A stretch of DNA of 64,000 nucleotides from Pisolithus tinctorius (Eukaryota > Basidiomycota > Agaricomycetes > Boletales > Pisolithaceae), in NCBI GenBank assembly GCA_024663395.1, contig JANFAH010000058.1:305249-369248 (forward strand), written 5' to 3'. How positions within the stretch are numbered: the stretch's first letter is position 1; the number at the start of each line of letters is the position of its first letter. Both the position numbers and the translations under genes were made by a program. Positions 49,174 through 59,357 of the stretch are shown here, one piece after another. The notes beneath the pieces were generated by a model that saw nothing but the letters and a program-made list of their open reading frames with translations, did not search any database and had not been told where the DNA came from.

Positions 49174-50619
49174 TCAATCTTCAAAGAGCTGGAGAAATAA
49201 ATGATGAGATATGGGAGAAAGTGGAGGAACACATCTGAAAAGATCATCGGACCTGTCTTGAGCTGAACCTGAGGAAGTGGAAGCAGGAAAGTGGTCTGGG
49301 TATGAAACTGCTTCGAAAGGGGGAGGATGAGCTGAGGCTGAGGCAAAACTGACTGCACTGGCAAGGACATGAAGACTGGAGTTTTGTAATGCATCTGTGT
49401 CCTCTTCATCCACATCACCTGAATGGTCCTCTGCAGCTTCCTGCAAATGAGCAATCCATCCAGTAGGGGTACGACACATGACAACATTGCTGTAAGGCTC
49501 TGGCATGGCAACTGACTCTTCACCAACAGCAGCATTAGACATGGCTTGGGGAGCTGAGGGTAGTAATGGCATAGGAAGAGTTGGACTAGATGAATGCTGA
49601 TGCCTGCATAAGTCGTCGTCGAGTTGTGCAGACTGAGGCAAGGACGGGCTAGGCAGATAGAAGCGAGAGCCAATACTAGTGTTGAACATATCAGAGTCAA
49701 GTGGCGAAAGTGTGGTGGGTATATCTGGGGATAGACTGGACAAGTGGTGGGACATGCGCAACTCGTCGACGAGTTGCGTGGACTGAGAGTCATGACCTAT
49801 ATCCGAGGATGAACCTGGCAACTGCACATGGCTGCACAAGTCGTCATCGAGTTGTGGACTGATGACGGGTGGATGGACTGGGTGCATATGGATCTCTGCA
49901 CAACTCATCGTCGAGTTGTGTGGACTGAGAGTCATGGCAAGCATCATGGGAAGTAGGGGCAACTGAACGCAGTAGGAAGTATTGAAGATGGAGAACGTAG
50001 CTTCAGAGTCTGGAGTGACAGTGTCTCTACAGAACAGAAGTGAAGCCTGGTGAGAACCATCAGTGGGCTCCTCTTGAATGATAACTGGATCTGGGGACGG
50101 GGGAGAGGGAGTCTGAGGTGGAGCAGTAATGCCATTAGAAAGTACGTGTGAAGCAGGTAGACTCGAGTTAGATGGCAGGTCTGGAGGTGGAGATGCATTG
50201 CTCTGAGTGGGAGATGCCTGTGGGAGTAGACGAGGATAGAACCTGACATAGGCAGAACCTTCAAGCTCATGGTAATGCTCAAGTGGGGCAGGAACCTGTC
50301 GGACTAAGCGAACATCAAGCATAAGGAAGTCTTGGAAGTAGACTCCTGATTCATCAGTACCTCTTTCTCCAGCAAGTGCATGGTTTGAGTCGAGATAAAG
50401 GGAGGATAGATGGGGAGTGCGATGAGCAAGGCTAGTAAGAAGTGAGACAAGTGACTGGCGCTCTTCTCTTCTGATCTGGCGACGAATCTGGGCAAGGGTA
50501 GGATTATCCTCCAATCCACTCGCATCAGTGGACTGTAACTCCTGGGTAAGCTGACGACAAACTCCGAAGGAAAGGGACTGGTAGGAGGTGGGAATGCTTG
50601 GAGGAATGGGATGGAACAC
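49174..50619 (-). CDS. Gypsy spacer frame between protease and RT, Ser/Pro-rich
   Basis: A 481-codon open frame between protease and RT. It overlaps another long frame at 48642-49793, so the translated frame is unsure. It is rich in Ser, Pro, His and Leu and has no recognised domain. Repeated peptides such as PQLDDDLCSHVQLPGSSS, STQLVDELRMSHHLSS and SAQLDDDLCRHQHSS come from four copies of the CTCGTCGACGAG-type palindrome at 49613-49925. Such a long insert at this place is unusual for Ty3/Gypsy. Confidence 0.5.
   Translation of the reverse strand: MFHPIPPSIPTSYQSLSFGVCRQLTQELQSTDASGLEDNPTLAQIRRQIRREERQSLVSLLTSLAHRTPHLSSLYLDSNHALAGERGTDESGVYFQDFLMLDVRLVRQVPAPLEHYHELEGSAYVRFYPRLLPQASPTQSNASPPPDLPSNSSLPASHVLSNGITAPPQTPSPPSPDPVIIQEEPTDGSHQASLLFCRDTVTPDSEATFSIFNTSYCVQLPLLPMMLAMTLSPHNSTMSCAEIHMHPVHPPVISPQLDDDLCSHVQLPGSSSDIGHDSQSTQLVDELRMSHHLSSLSPDIPTTLSPLDSDMFNTSIGSRFYLPSPSLPQSAQLDDDLCRHQHSSSPTLPMPLLPSAPQAMSNAAVGEESVAMPEPYSNVVMCRTPTGWIAHLQEAAEDHSGDVDEEDTDALQNSSLHVLASAVSFASASAHPPPFEAVSYPDHFPASTSSGSAQDRSDDLFRCVPPLSPISHHLFLQLFED
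49757..49778. repeat. perfect 22-bp palindrome, best copy of a dispersed motif
   Basis: Centre CAACTCGTCGACGAGTTG, with two further paired bases (CG and CG) outside. Related copies lie near 43741, 43869, 45373, 47034, 49613, 49832 and 49897, and in the other LTR near 53336, 53461 and 54963. CpG-decayed versions lie near 36140, 38300 and 42607. Most copies are followed by a GACTGA-like tail. Confidence 0.75.
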
Positions 50620-50983
50620 AGGAAAGCTGAGGCAACATCAAACCCATCTGGGGGTGATTCAGGATATAGCAGATAGAATCAAGTGACTGAGGGGGTGACT
50701 GCGAAGTTGATGGGGGTGGAGCGAAGACATGGGTGAAACATGATGAGGGGTACCAACTGCTACATCTCTCATAGGTTCATCGGCTTCTTGCTGAGAATGG
50801 ACAGGCTCTAGAGTCGCCATAAGAGTATCTGCAACAGATCCAAGCTGGCCTTCAGTAACACACATCTCCAGGGGGCGATCTGAATCAGCTCCAAAGACAA
50901 CATAAGTTCCAGACTCTCTTTCAACAATGCTAACCGAGTTCCCAAGAGCCCAAGGACGACCAAGGAGGAGATCAAAGCCTGCA

Positions 50984-51760
50984 TTAGTGTCTGGGGCGAC
51001 GAATAGATTGGTCCAAGTCCTGGCAGCACCACAGAAGAGAGGGACATCTTGTACAGACCTTCAGAGTAGAGATACCTCCTTTTGCATCTCGCATATTGAT
51101 GGTCTGTGACATATCAATGGGCATGCGAATGACTGACTGGGCTATACCAGCACGAACAACATTGAGGGTAGATCCAGAGTCAATGACACCTGTTACACGC
51201 GGCCATTGCAAGTCAGATTGATAGTGATGAGGGGGCTAGATGTCAGTGCCAAGTAGGAGGATGCAGGAGGAGTTCCTTCAACTGCAGTAACAGACTTGAC
51301 AGGCTGAGCCAGGGGCTGTCTCTTGAATCGCATAAGCTCCTGAAGGTGCTGAGAAACATCCCTAGATGATCCAATGACCTCCCCAACAGATACAGTCAAG
51401 GGAGTAGAAAGAATGCGCTCTACAATGGCTTTAGAGTTGGCAGACTGTGAAAGCGATGAAGACAGGGAAGTGGTAGGAGGGGGCTTGGATTTCTTAGACC
51501 TGTCTGCAGAATCAGTGGCTTGACCAGATGGCTTTGGGACAGAGGCATCTTCCATGACAGCATCATCTCTAGTTCCATCAAAGACAGTGGGATGGACGTC
51601 AACTGGTACAAAGGCAGGGGCAAGTGGTACTTTCTGTGGAGCAGGGATGGATGCAGAGGATGAGGGCTTTGGTTCTTGAGTCTCTTTCTCCTTGCCATGC
51701 GAACGAGGTGGGACAAGGACACTGTCAAAGACAGCCTTTCTCTTCTCTTTGGTAACCTTG
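50984..51760 (-). CDS. Gypsy retropepsin-like protease region
   Basis: VTGVIDSGSTLNVVRAGIAQ (about 51140-51195) contains the DSG active site of retroviral-type aspartic proteases, preceded by SSPLITINLTCNG. The upstream part (to about 51760) is a Pro/Ser/Lys-rich linker from gag with LQELMRFKRQPLAQPVK. A single-base shift at about 51195 separates the linker frame from the active-site frame. Confidence 0.75.
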
Positions 51761-53091
51761 TTAGAGCGATCCACAGCAGCAACAAGGGTTCTTCTTCCAA
51801 CTCATAGATCTCGGCACTAGACTCTTCTTCGGCCTCTTCATGGATAACAAAGCGACTGCATTGGCAGGCTGAGTAGCAGCTTTAGTGCGCTCATAGGCTT
51901 GCAGGATAGTCTCTTCTCCATTGCGATAGATGTGCTGTCCATTAGGGTAGATGACTCGATGGTTTTCATCACGTGCCAAAGAACCCTTCTGATGAGATCA
52001 TTAATGGCCTGGCAACTCTCGACACCATGGCCTTCAACACCACAGCCATAACAAGTGATGGTCCTTCTAGCAGGACGGGTCTGGGATGAGGAAGTAGCAG
52101 CAGGGGCAGTGGATGCAGGAGTAGATGCAGGAGCAGGACGAAGGGAAGGGCACGAAGCACCTTTGCAGCATCAGGATCCATCTTGATAGCACGATAGTAA
52201 GGAGGGAGTAGTCTGGGTCATTGAGTGACATGCGAGAGAGGGACTTGATTAGGGTCTCAACCTCATCTTGTTTGCGAGCAGTGGGCCTTCTTTCTCCAAA
52301 TTTTCAAGGTTTCTTCTGGCTTTGGGAAGGGAGCAAAGGGCGAACACTGTCATCTCTTCCATCTGAGCGATGAGAAGCACTAGGCTGGGCCTGAGGAGCA
52401 GGGGCAGCACGAGGGCCAAGGAAGTCAAGGTCATCTGCATCAAAGCGATCACGGCGAAGGACCTCTTCAGCTGACTGGCATACATCATCATAGGGGAATG
52501 GCCTGCTGATGTCAAGGTTGGGATCCTTTGTCCTGAGACGAGTTTCAACCAACCACGAAAGACTGGGGACAAACCAGCCCAAAAGTAGCGATTATATTCA
52601 TCAACGATATCCTTCCTTTTCTTCAACCAACCTCCAATGCGAATGAAGCCACGGTTGTAAGCCCTAAAGTCTTGAAGTGTCATGATGGGCTGCATCCTAG
52701 ACTCCAAAGCAAAGCTCTTGAGATGCCTTTCAAAGAACCTTTCATCTGATAGATCAGCATCAAAGTACTTGAGGAGATCAGCCTTCAAGTTAGCCCAATC
52801 AGGAGTGTAGTAGTGAGCCATTCCTTCAATGATCTCCCTAACACGAGCATTGCAGTACTGGAGGATTGACTCGACCATTTCCTGGTCAGAAGTGACATTG
52901 TGGTAGGCACAGAGACGTTCATAGTGGTCCAAGAAGGAGCGAACATGGGTATGGTCTCCTTGGAATAATTCAGGGGCAGACTTCATGCCAAGCAAGGGCA
53001 TAGTGAGGACAGAGCGAGCAGGGGGAGCAGCCATAGCTACTGGAACTGCTGATGATGTAGGAGGATAGATAGTGGGGATGGTGGATGACAT
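51761..53091 (-). CDS. Gypsy gag with CCHC zinc knuckle
   Basis: ATG at 53091, about 80 bases inside the primer-binding site, opens MSSTIPTIYPPTSSAVPVAM. The capsid-like segment has ELFQGDHTHVRSFLDHYERL, EGMAHYYTPDWANLKADLLK and RAYNRGFIRIGGWLKKRK. A frame shift near 52560 leads to RPFPYDDVCQSAEEVLRRDR. The zinc knuckle CYGCGVEGHGVESC (about 52025-52066) fits C-x2-C-x4-H-x4-C and is followed by DENHRVIYPNGQHIYRNG. Gag packages the RNA into particles. Confidence 0.85.
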
Positions 53092-53170
53092 AGTAATGAG
53101 ATATCAAGTGGTTTAGAGACAAGTTTCAATAGGCTGAGTGAGCAGGGTTCTTGATCCAGGAATAACCACC

Positions 53171-53187
53171 CCTCGCGGTGGGCTCCA
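53171..53187 (-). other. probable tRNA primer-binding site of the Gypsy element
   Basis: On the minus strand TGGAGCCCACCGCGAGG begins two bases after the 5' LTR. It starts with TGG as expected for pairing with a tRNA CCA end. The decayed LTR copy ending at 39713 is followed by the same sequence with CpG lost. The tRNA was not identified. Confidence 0.55.
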
Positions 53188-53189
53188 GA

Positions 53190-55032
53190 TGTGAGTCAAA
53201 GTGTGGAAAGGCAGTGGGAACCAACCAAAACCAACACAAAAGACAAAAGTAGAGCGAGTGGTGGTGTGCCTCCGCGGAACCTGGAGGGCAGAAACCTGAA
53301 TGTGGGGGGGGACTTCAAGTAGAGGTGCTCCTGGCGCAAGTCGATGACGAGTTACGCAGGAAGGATGAATGAATGCCGATTGAGAAGGGGACGCTGAACA
53401 GAGCGAAGGTGTTCAGCCGAAAGGCACTTCAAGTAATGGACTTCAAGTAAATGTGCTCCTTGCACAAGTCGATGACGAGTTATGCAGGAGTGGAGGATGA
53501 CTAAGCAAGACTTGCTGACTAAGTGGGGATGGAGCTTCAGATAATGGTGGTAGATAGACTCTTCCGAATGAGCCTCAACTACCAAGGATATGAATGATGA
53601 CAGATAGACCCCTTCGTGGAGCCTCAACTGTCGACGATGAGATAGGCACTGAACTGATTGCTGGACTGCTTCTTGATCGATTCTGATTGATTCTGGGTAG
53701 CTAAGTACATGGGGGTTTATATACTGAGGGGGGAGCACAGCTTGTGACAAACAAGGCACAAACACTTGGTAAGTAATGAGTAAGGACTGAGTAATCATGA
53801 TGAGTAAGCGAGAAATGAAAAGTAAGCAAGCAAAGAAGATTGGTAAGTATTGGCAATGAACGAGTCAAGGATAGTCAAAATATCACAGAATGAGTCAAAT
53901 AGAGTCAGAAACTGAGTAAGCGCACTGATATCACATTAGGGGGTGGCGATGCAAGTCAGATCTGGCGGAGACATCTCTAGATCCAAAGATGGCATGACAG
54001 ATGGATGGTGTTTCCAGATAGGGAAGTATTAATTCCAGAATTGAAGGGCATGAGTCAGGCGTCAAAGGGGGCTAGGGCATTGGGGGTCTGTGGGGCAATG
54101 AGAGCATACGCGATCGCGTCTCCCACCCTTCCATCCTCTCAGCGAAGTTAACAAAAACTTCATGAATGGGGCTCTGATGGAGGAGGAGGAGAAGGGGGAC
54201 GTCTTCTGCTGGATCTTGCAGTAAGAAGGCAAGATGCATGTCATACTCGTCATGAATGCGATCAGGGAGGCTGGAGGACAGTAGATTATACTGCAGCTGT
54301 CGCAATGCGGGAAGAATGATGGATGAGATTGGAAAAGACGGTGCAGGGAGCAGGGAGGAATGATCCATATGCTTCATCAACTGGGGAGACTGAAACGACC
54401 ACATAAGACCTTTCTAACCGAGTGACAGACCTGAGGTGACCAAAGAACGTCCTTCTGGAGTCATACTGACAAGGAGAACACGCTGACCAAGCTGCATGGG
54501 AGGAGACGGGGCTGACAATGATGGGATGAACCAGGGGGCTTCAGGACGGAAGCTGGTGGGAATGCCTGGCAGATATACGTAGCCACTGTCTCTGGCAAAT
54601 GAGACAAGCGAGATGACGACGAAGAGGTGGCCATGATTGATGGACTTAGCGAAATGAGCGTCTGATGGATGGAGTGCTGTAGAAACACGTAGGGTGCGAG
54701 GATCCTCTCCAAATTTGGAAGGAAGAATCGTGGGGCTGAGCACTTTAAGCGAGCATGCGAACCGAGTTGATATCTTTGGAAACGGTGGAGATATGACGAA
54801 ACGGAATGCCGTACACGGGCGCAAAAACTTTAATGCGCGCTTAACTGCTTCCTCTTTTCTCTTTAGCACTGACGACTCGTTCTTGTGCGAAGGATGACTG
54901 TTCACGTCCAACAGTCTTTCTACGCATGAGGCCTTTAGTCTTCATCTGCATGCTTGGGCATTGTGCGCAACTCGTCAACGAGTTAGGCAGAGTCAGCTGT
55001 AACCATGTCCACAACACCTTTGGTGTGTGACA
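53190..55032 (-). repeat. 5' LTR of the young Gypsy element
   Basis: 1843 bp, the upstream LTR for the minus-strand element. It has the same ends as the 3' LTR and three palindrome copies (near 53336, 53461, 54963). The transcription start was not identified. Confidence 0.92.
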
Positions 55033-55089
55033 CCGACATGTACATTTTGTCCTGAAACTGGGACTAACCGACATCAGCCAGTGGTCCCT

Positions 55090-55215
55090 AGGGGTGGGCA
55101 GGCCAGACTGTGAAGGTGGGGTTGGCTGACCTGTTTGGAGGGTGGACCCACCTCCTGGAAGTGGGGTCAGCCAACCTGTTTGGAGGGCAGACCCACCTCC
55201 TGGAAGTGGGGTCAG
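55090..55215. repeat. subterminal repeat units at the left end of the TIR element
   Basis: Two to three units around GACCCACCTCCTGGAAGTGG, with GGTCAGC and AACCTGTTTGGAGGG. They are the inverse of the units at the right end (57485-57925). Confidence 0.65.
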
Positions 55216-55222
55216 CTGACAT

Positions 55223-55605
55223 GATTTTGTCATGACATCATTGTGGCTGTGTACCCCATGACATCACTTTCCCACCATCAAAGCGGAGTTTGAATTTCTC
55301 ATTGATGTGGCTGTGTTTATTATGTACACAGCTGTATTCAGCCCAACAAATGGCCCCTGATGGTATTAATATCAGTATGCTTATGTAATCAGTTGGGGCA
55401 GAGTTTCAATCTAATTTTGTCTTGACATCATTGTGGCTGTGTACCCCTTACCATCACTATCACACCCTCAAAGCAGAGTTTGAATTTCTCATTGATGTGG
55501 CTGTGTTGACATATGCACAGCTGTATTCAGCTTCACAAATGGCCCCTGATGGTATTAATATCAGTATGCTTATGTAATTAGTTGTGGCAGGGTTTCATTA
55601 CAAAT
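55223..55605. repeat. two tandem copies of a 191-bp unit
   Basis: The unit starts ATTTTGTCATGACATCA at 55223 and recurs at 55414 (ATTTTGTCTTGACATCA), with matching inner segments such as GAGTTTGAATTTCTCATTG and GGTATTAATATCAGTATGC. A third partial start follows at about 55600. Confidence 0.8.
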
Positions 55606-56019
55606 TTGACATGACATCATTGTAGCTGTGTTTTCATTACCAATTAACTACTGGTCCGCTTTTGTGATTACATAAAAGTAATGTTGTGCTGTGCAGTGTG
55701 CCATCGGCATGTCATGTGATGTCATGTGACATGCTTCACTGCACATGCTGTGACCAGTGGCTGATGACCAAATAGCAGCAAACAGAAAATTTTATAAAAG
55801 ATGCACTTCGACACACTGCTCTTCATCTTTCTCTCTCCATGTTCCTCTTACCACTCCCTTGATGCTGGACTTCACCTATGTAGACTGCAGCTGCATGGGT
55901 TTAAGGTATGTCTTGTAGTATCCTGTTGTTGTCCTGCAGCCCACTGTGTGCCTGGCCAGCACACTATGGGTGTGTAGGTTACTGATACTATCTTCCTGTG
56001 GGTTCTGGGGGTTTAGTCT

Positions 56020-56196
56020 GTGCCTGCTTTTGCAGGCCAGCTGGGGTTCTGGGGGGTTACATAGTCTGTGCCTGCTAGTGCAGGCCAGCTTAGGACTTTT
56101 TCATTGTGGGACCTGGGGACTTAGTCTGTGCCTGCTAATGCAGGCCAGCTTTGTGGGTTCTGGGGGATTTATAGTCTGTGCCTGCCAGTGCAGGCC
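56020..56196. repeat. four hairpins GCCTGC-N4-GCAGGC in tandem
   Basis: At about 56022, 56070, 56130 and 56180 the sequence AGTCTGTGCCTGC-NNNN-GCAGGCCAGCT recurs. Each copy can fold into a 6-bp stem with a 4-base loop (TTTT, TAGT, TAAT, CAGT). The spacers are G-rich (TTCTGGGGG). Confidence 0.75.
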
Positions 56197-56476
56197 AGCT
56201 TCTGACTGACATCTGTATTATCTTTGTACTAGTCTTTTAAATACCATATTTTCTCTAGAGATCTCAGTGTCTTTCTGGGGAGGGGCCCCTCCAGGATGCC
56301 TGAGGTCTCAGTTCCACTTGGAACATTTGCTCTGTAACTTAGTCCTGTATTTTTCTTGGCTGTGTATTTGCTCAATCCTGTATTTTCTGGGCTGTGTATT
56401 TGGTTGGTCAATCCTTGTAGTTGCTAGGCTGTGTAACATGAATTGCCCCCATGCTGCTTGATTTTTTGAAGTTGTG

Positions 56477-56497
56477 TAACCCTAACCCTAACCCTAG
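56477..56497. repeat. interstitial telomere-type repeat (CCCTAA)3
   Basis: Three consecutive CCCTAA units inside the TIR element. This is the usual telomere sequence of filamentous fungi but far too short and too internal to be a chromosome end. Confidence 0.8.
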
Positions 56498-57484
56498 CAA
56501 AGGACATGCACTGGGCAAAGTAGAAATCCCACCACCCTGGTGATTGAGTCAAAGGGTAAACCTGAGGGTCAGATAAGTGTGAAATCTAAGGGATCCATAC
56601 CACATGGGGTGGGTGTGAGGTTGTGTGTAAGTAGTAGGCAAATGGGTATGGCATAGGCCAAAGACTTGGGACCCAAGACCAAGGTAATCAATCCATTGGT
56701 CTAAGCTCATGTCCAATCCATTGGGTCTAACCTCTACCATACTGGACCATACCTGTCAGTCTTTGGATTACTGGCACTTGGGATCTTTGTGTTGGCTGTG
56801 CATACCTACATTGTAGCCTGCATTGCTTGTTGGTAGTACATACATATGTTGGTAACTCATGTGGTAGATACCTCAGTTTGAATATCAACTGTAATACCTC
56901 TATAGGTCTTCTTTATCAGCCTTCTGTCAGGACTTGTACAAGGACACTGCTACATAACATGTCAACTACAGAGCAGGTCCACTTTGTGTTCAGTATCATT
57001 TGATCAACTTCATAACATCTCAGCTGTAATGTCCCACCCTTGGTACTGCATTGGTACTTGTCAGTGAGCATCAGCAGATCCCTAGAGCTTTATACCCCCC
57101 TTGGGTGAGAGGATCAGTTCACCTGATAAGAGACTTTAAAAGAAAACAAGCAGATAGACAACTAAGTGCAGAATGTTAGATTAGGATCAAACATGAAGAA
57201 TGGAGACATGGAAAGAGACTGTCAAGATTGGTTGCTTCTAGGGACAAAGGGGGGGGGTTCCACAACACTTAGTGATGAATGCTGATGTGGTACTGGCTAC
57301 TGGGGGTCACAGCCAAAAGGTGCCTAGTGGTGAAGGGAGACCTGCTGAAAGGCCAAAAAGCAAGTAATGTGGAGGGGGCTTACTCTGTATGTTGCCATGC
57401 TATCTTGCAATGCTCTCATACAAGTTTTGACAGAAAGCTGAAGGTACCAAAATTGAACCTCTTATTGGTGTGGGTATGTGCATC
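56498..57484. other. inner TIR-element sequence without recognised coding
   Basis: About 1 kb with only short open frames. No transposase block was found. Confidence 0.4.
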
Positions 57485-57925
57485 TCCCAGTGAGGTCAGC
57501 CAACCCCACTTGCAGGAGGTGGGTGCATCCTCCCAACAGGTCGGCCGACCCCACTTCCAGGCACTGGGTCCACCCTCCAGCCAGGTTGGCCTAACCCACT
57601 TCCAGGCAGTGGGTCCACCCTCCAGCCAGGTTGGCTGACCCCACTTTCAGGAGGTGGGTCCACCCTCCAGCCAGGTCGGCTGACCCCACTTTCAGGAGGT
57701 GGGTCCACCCTCCAGCCAGGTCAGCTGACCCCACTTCCAGGCAGTGGGTCCACCCTCCAGCCAGGTCGGCCAACCCCACTTTCAGGCAGTGGGTCTGCCC
57801 TCCAGCCAGGTTGGCCGACCCCACTTCCAGGCACTGGGTCACCCTCCAAACAGGTTGGCCGACCCCACTTCCAGGCACTGGGTCCACCCTCCAAACAGGT
57901 CGGCTGACCCCACTTCCACACACTG
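57485..57925. repeat. tandem array of about ten 45-bp units at the right end of the TIR element
   Basis: Units around GACCCCACTTCCAGG, then CAGTGGGTCCACCCTCCAG and CCAGGTCGGC, repeat every 44-46 bases. Variants AGGAGGTGGG, AGGCAGTGGG and AGGCACTGGG alternate. The array sits about 60 bp inside the right TIR and is inverted relative to the short array at 55090-55215. Confidence 0.85.
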
Positions 57926-58035
57926 GCCTACCCACCTTTGGGCACCATTGGCCAACATCGGTTAGTCCCACTTTTAGGACAAAATGTACATGTCAGATGA
58001 CCCACTTTCAGGCCTACAGGTGACTGAAGGGTCTG

Positions 58036-59352
58036 CTTAATAGATCCTCAACTACCAACAATGATGAATGATGACAGATAGACCCATTCATGGGGCCTCA
58101 ACTGTTGACAATGAGTTATGATTACTTCTGACTTCTGGATTCTGGACTTGATTCTTGATTGGTTTGTAGCTAAGTACAGGGGGTTTATACACTGTAGGGG
58201 GAGCACAGCCTGTGACAAACAAGGCACAAATGCTTGGTAAGTAATGACTATGCAATGTGCTAAGCAATGAGTAATCAATGATGAGTAAGTGAGAAACAAA
58301 AAGCAAGCAAAGAGGATCAGTAAGTATTGGCAATGAATGGGTCAAGGACAGTCAATATATCAAAGCACAAGTCAAAGAATGTCAAAAACCAAGTAAGTGC
58401 ACTGGTATCACATTAAGGGGTGGTGATGCATGTCAAGCCTTGGCAGAGATATCACTGGACCAAAAGCAGAATGACAGATGGGGAAGTATTAAATCCAGAA
58501 ATGGATGGCATGAGTCAGGTGTCAAAGGGCTTGGGTGTTGGGGGTATGTGGAGTAACAGGAGCATAGGTGATCATGTCCCCCACACACATCCTCTCAGTG
58601 AAGTTAATAAATACTTCATGAACAAGGCTCTGACAGAGGAGAGGAAGAAGGGGGGAATCTTCTGCTGGATCTTGCAACAAGATGGCAAGATGCACATCAT
58701 ACTCATCATGGATGTGATCAGGGAGACTGGAGAACAGCAGAGTATGCTGTAGCTGTTGCAGTCTGGGGAGAATGATGGATGAGATTGGAATAAAGACATT
58801 GCAGTGAGCAGGGAGGAATGATCCATATGCTTCATCAGGTGGGGGGACTGAAACATCCACATAAGACCTTTCCAACTGAGTGACAGACCTGACACAACCA
58901 AAGAAAATCCTTCTGGATGTCATACTGATGAGGAGAACATGCTGACCAAGCTGGATCAGCTGAGTTGGGGCTGATGATGATAAAATTTACCAGGGGGCTT
59001 CAGGACAGAAGCTGGTAAGAACACCTGGTGGATATACATAGCCACTGTCTCTAGCAAATGAGACAAGTGAGATGATTGACATGGAGGTGGTCATATCTGA
59101 TGGACCTAACAAAATGAGTGTCTGATGGATGGAGTGCTGTAGAGATGTGTATGGTGTGGGGATCCTTTCCAAACTTGGAAAGCAGGATTGCATGGCTGAG
59201 CACTATAAGCAAGTGGGGAATGAAGTTGGTATCTTTGGAAATGGTGGAGATATGATGAAAACCAGAATACCATACACAGGTGCTAAGAATTTTTGACAGG
59301 TGCTTAACTTGCTTCCTCTTTTCTCTCTAGCACTGACAACTCATTCTTGTGT
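58036..59352 (-). repeat. right part of the decayed Gypsy LTR (oldest layer)
   Basis: Continues the LTR interrupted at 43553. GACAGATAGACCCATTCATG, GGAGCACAGCCTGTGACAAA and the segment to CTGACAACTCATTCTTGTG align with 44.0-45.29 kb of the intact LTR, with CG to TG or CA changes. The last 140 bases of the LTR are missing; it is cut by unrelated sequence starting TGTTGAAATTG at about 59358. Confidence 0.75.
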
Positions 59353-59357
59353 GAAGT

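Larger units (their letters stand above)
43597..55032 (-). mobile_element. young full-length Ty3/Gypsy retrotransposon
   Basis: 11.4 kb bounded by nearly identical LTRs (43597-45442 and 53190-55032) and a 4-bp target duplication CCGA (43593-43596 and 55033-55036). Coding runs on the minus strand in the order gag, protease, long spacer, RT, RNase H, integrase, which is Ty3/Gypsy order. The probable primer-binding site is TGGAGCCCACCGCGAGG, two bases inside the 5' LTR (about 53171-53187). CpG is not depleted and the LTRs differ by only about three substitutions, so insertion is recent. The coding frames nevertheless contain several single-base breaks. Confidence 0.93.
43554..58035. mobile_element. 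TIR DNA element with subterminal tandem repeats, interrupted by Gypsy
   Basis: The left end (43554-43596, continued at 55037) and the right end (57960-58035) are inverted repeats: TTCAGTCACTTGTAAGCCT, AAAGTGGGTCAT, CATGTACATTTTGTCCT and TGGGACTAACCGA all recur inverted at the right end. The flanks CTTAATG (43547-43553) and CTTAATA (58036-58042) look like a decayed 7-8 bp target duplication within the older LTR. Without the inserted Gypsy element it is about 3.0 kb. No transposase is recognisable, so it is probably non-autonomous. An 8-bp duplication would fit hAT or KDZ; the class is undecided. Confidence 0.7.

Noticed and set aside
45239..49793. Programmed frameshifting as explanation of the Gypsy frame changes
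   Set aside because: There are too many shifts, in both directions and inside catalytic domains; programmed shifts normally occur once, between gag and pol.
56477..56497. Telomere at a contig end
   Set aside because: Only three units, with kilobases of unrelated sequence on both sides and inside a transposon.
57485..57925. CRISPR-like array
   Set aside because: Units are contiguous 45-bp tandem repeats without unique spacers, in a eukaryote and at a transposon end.
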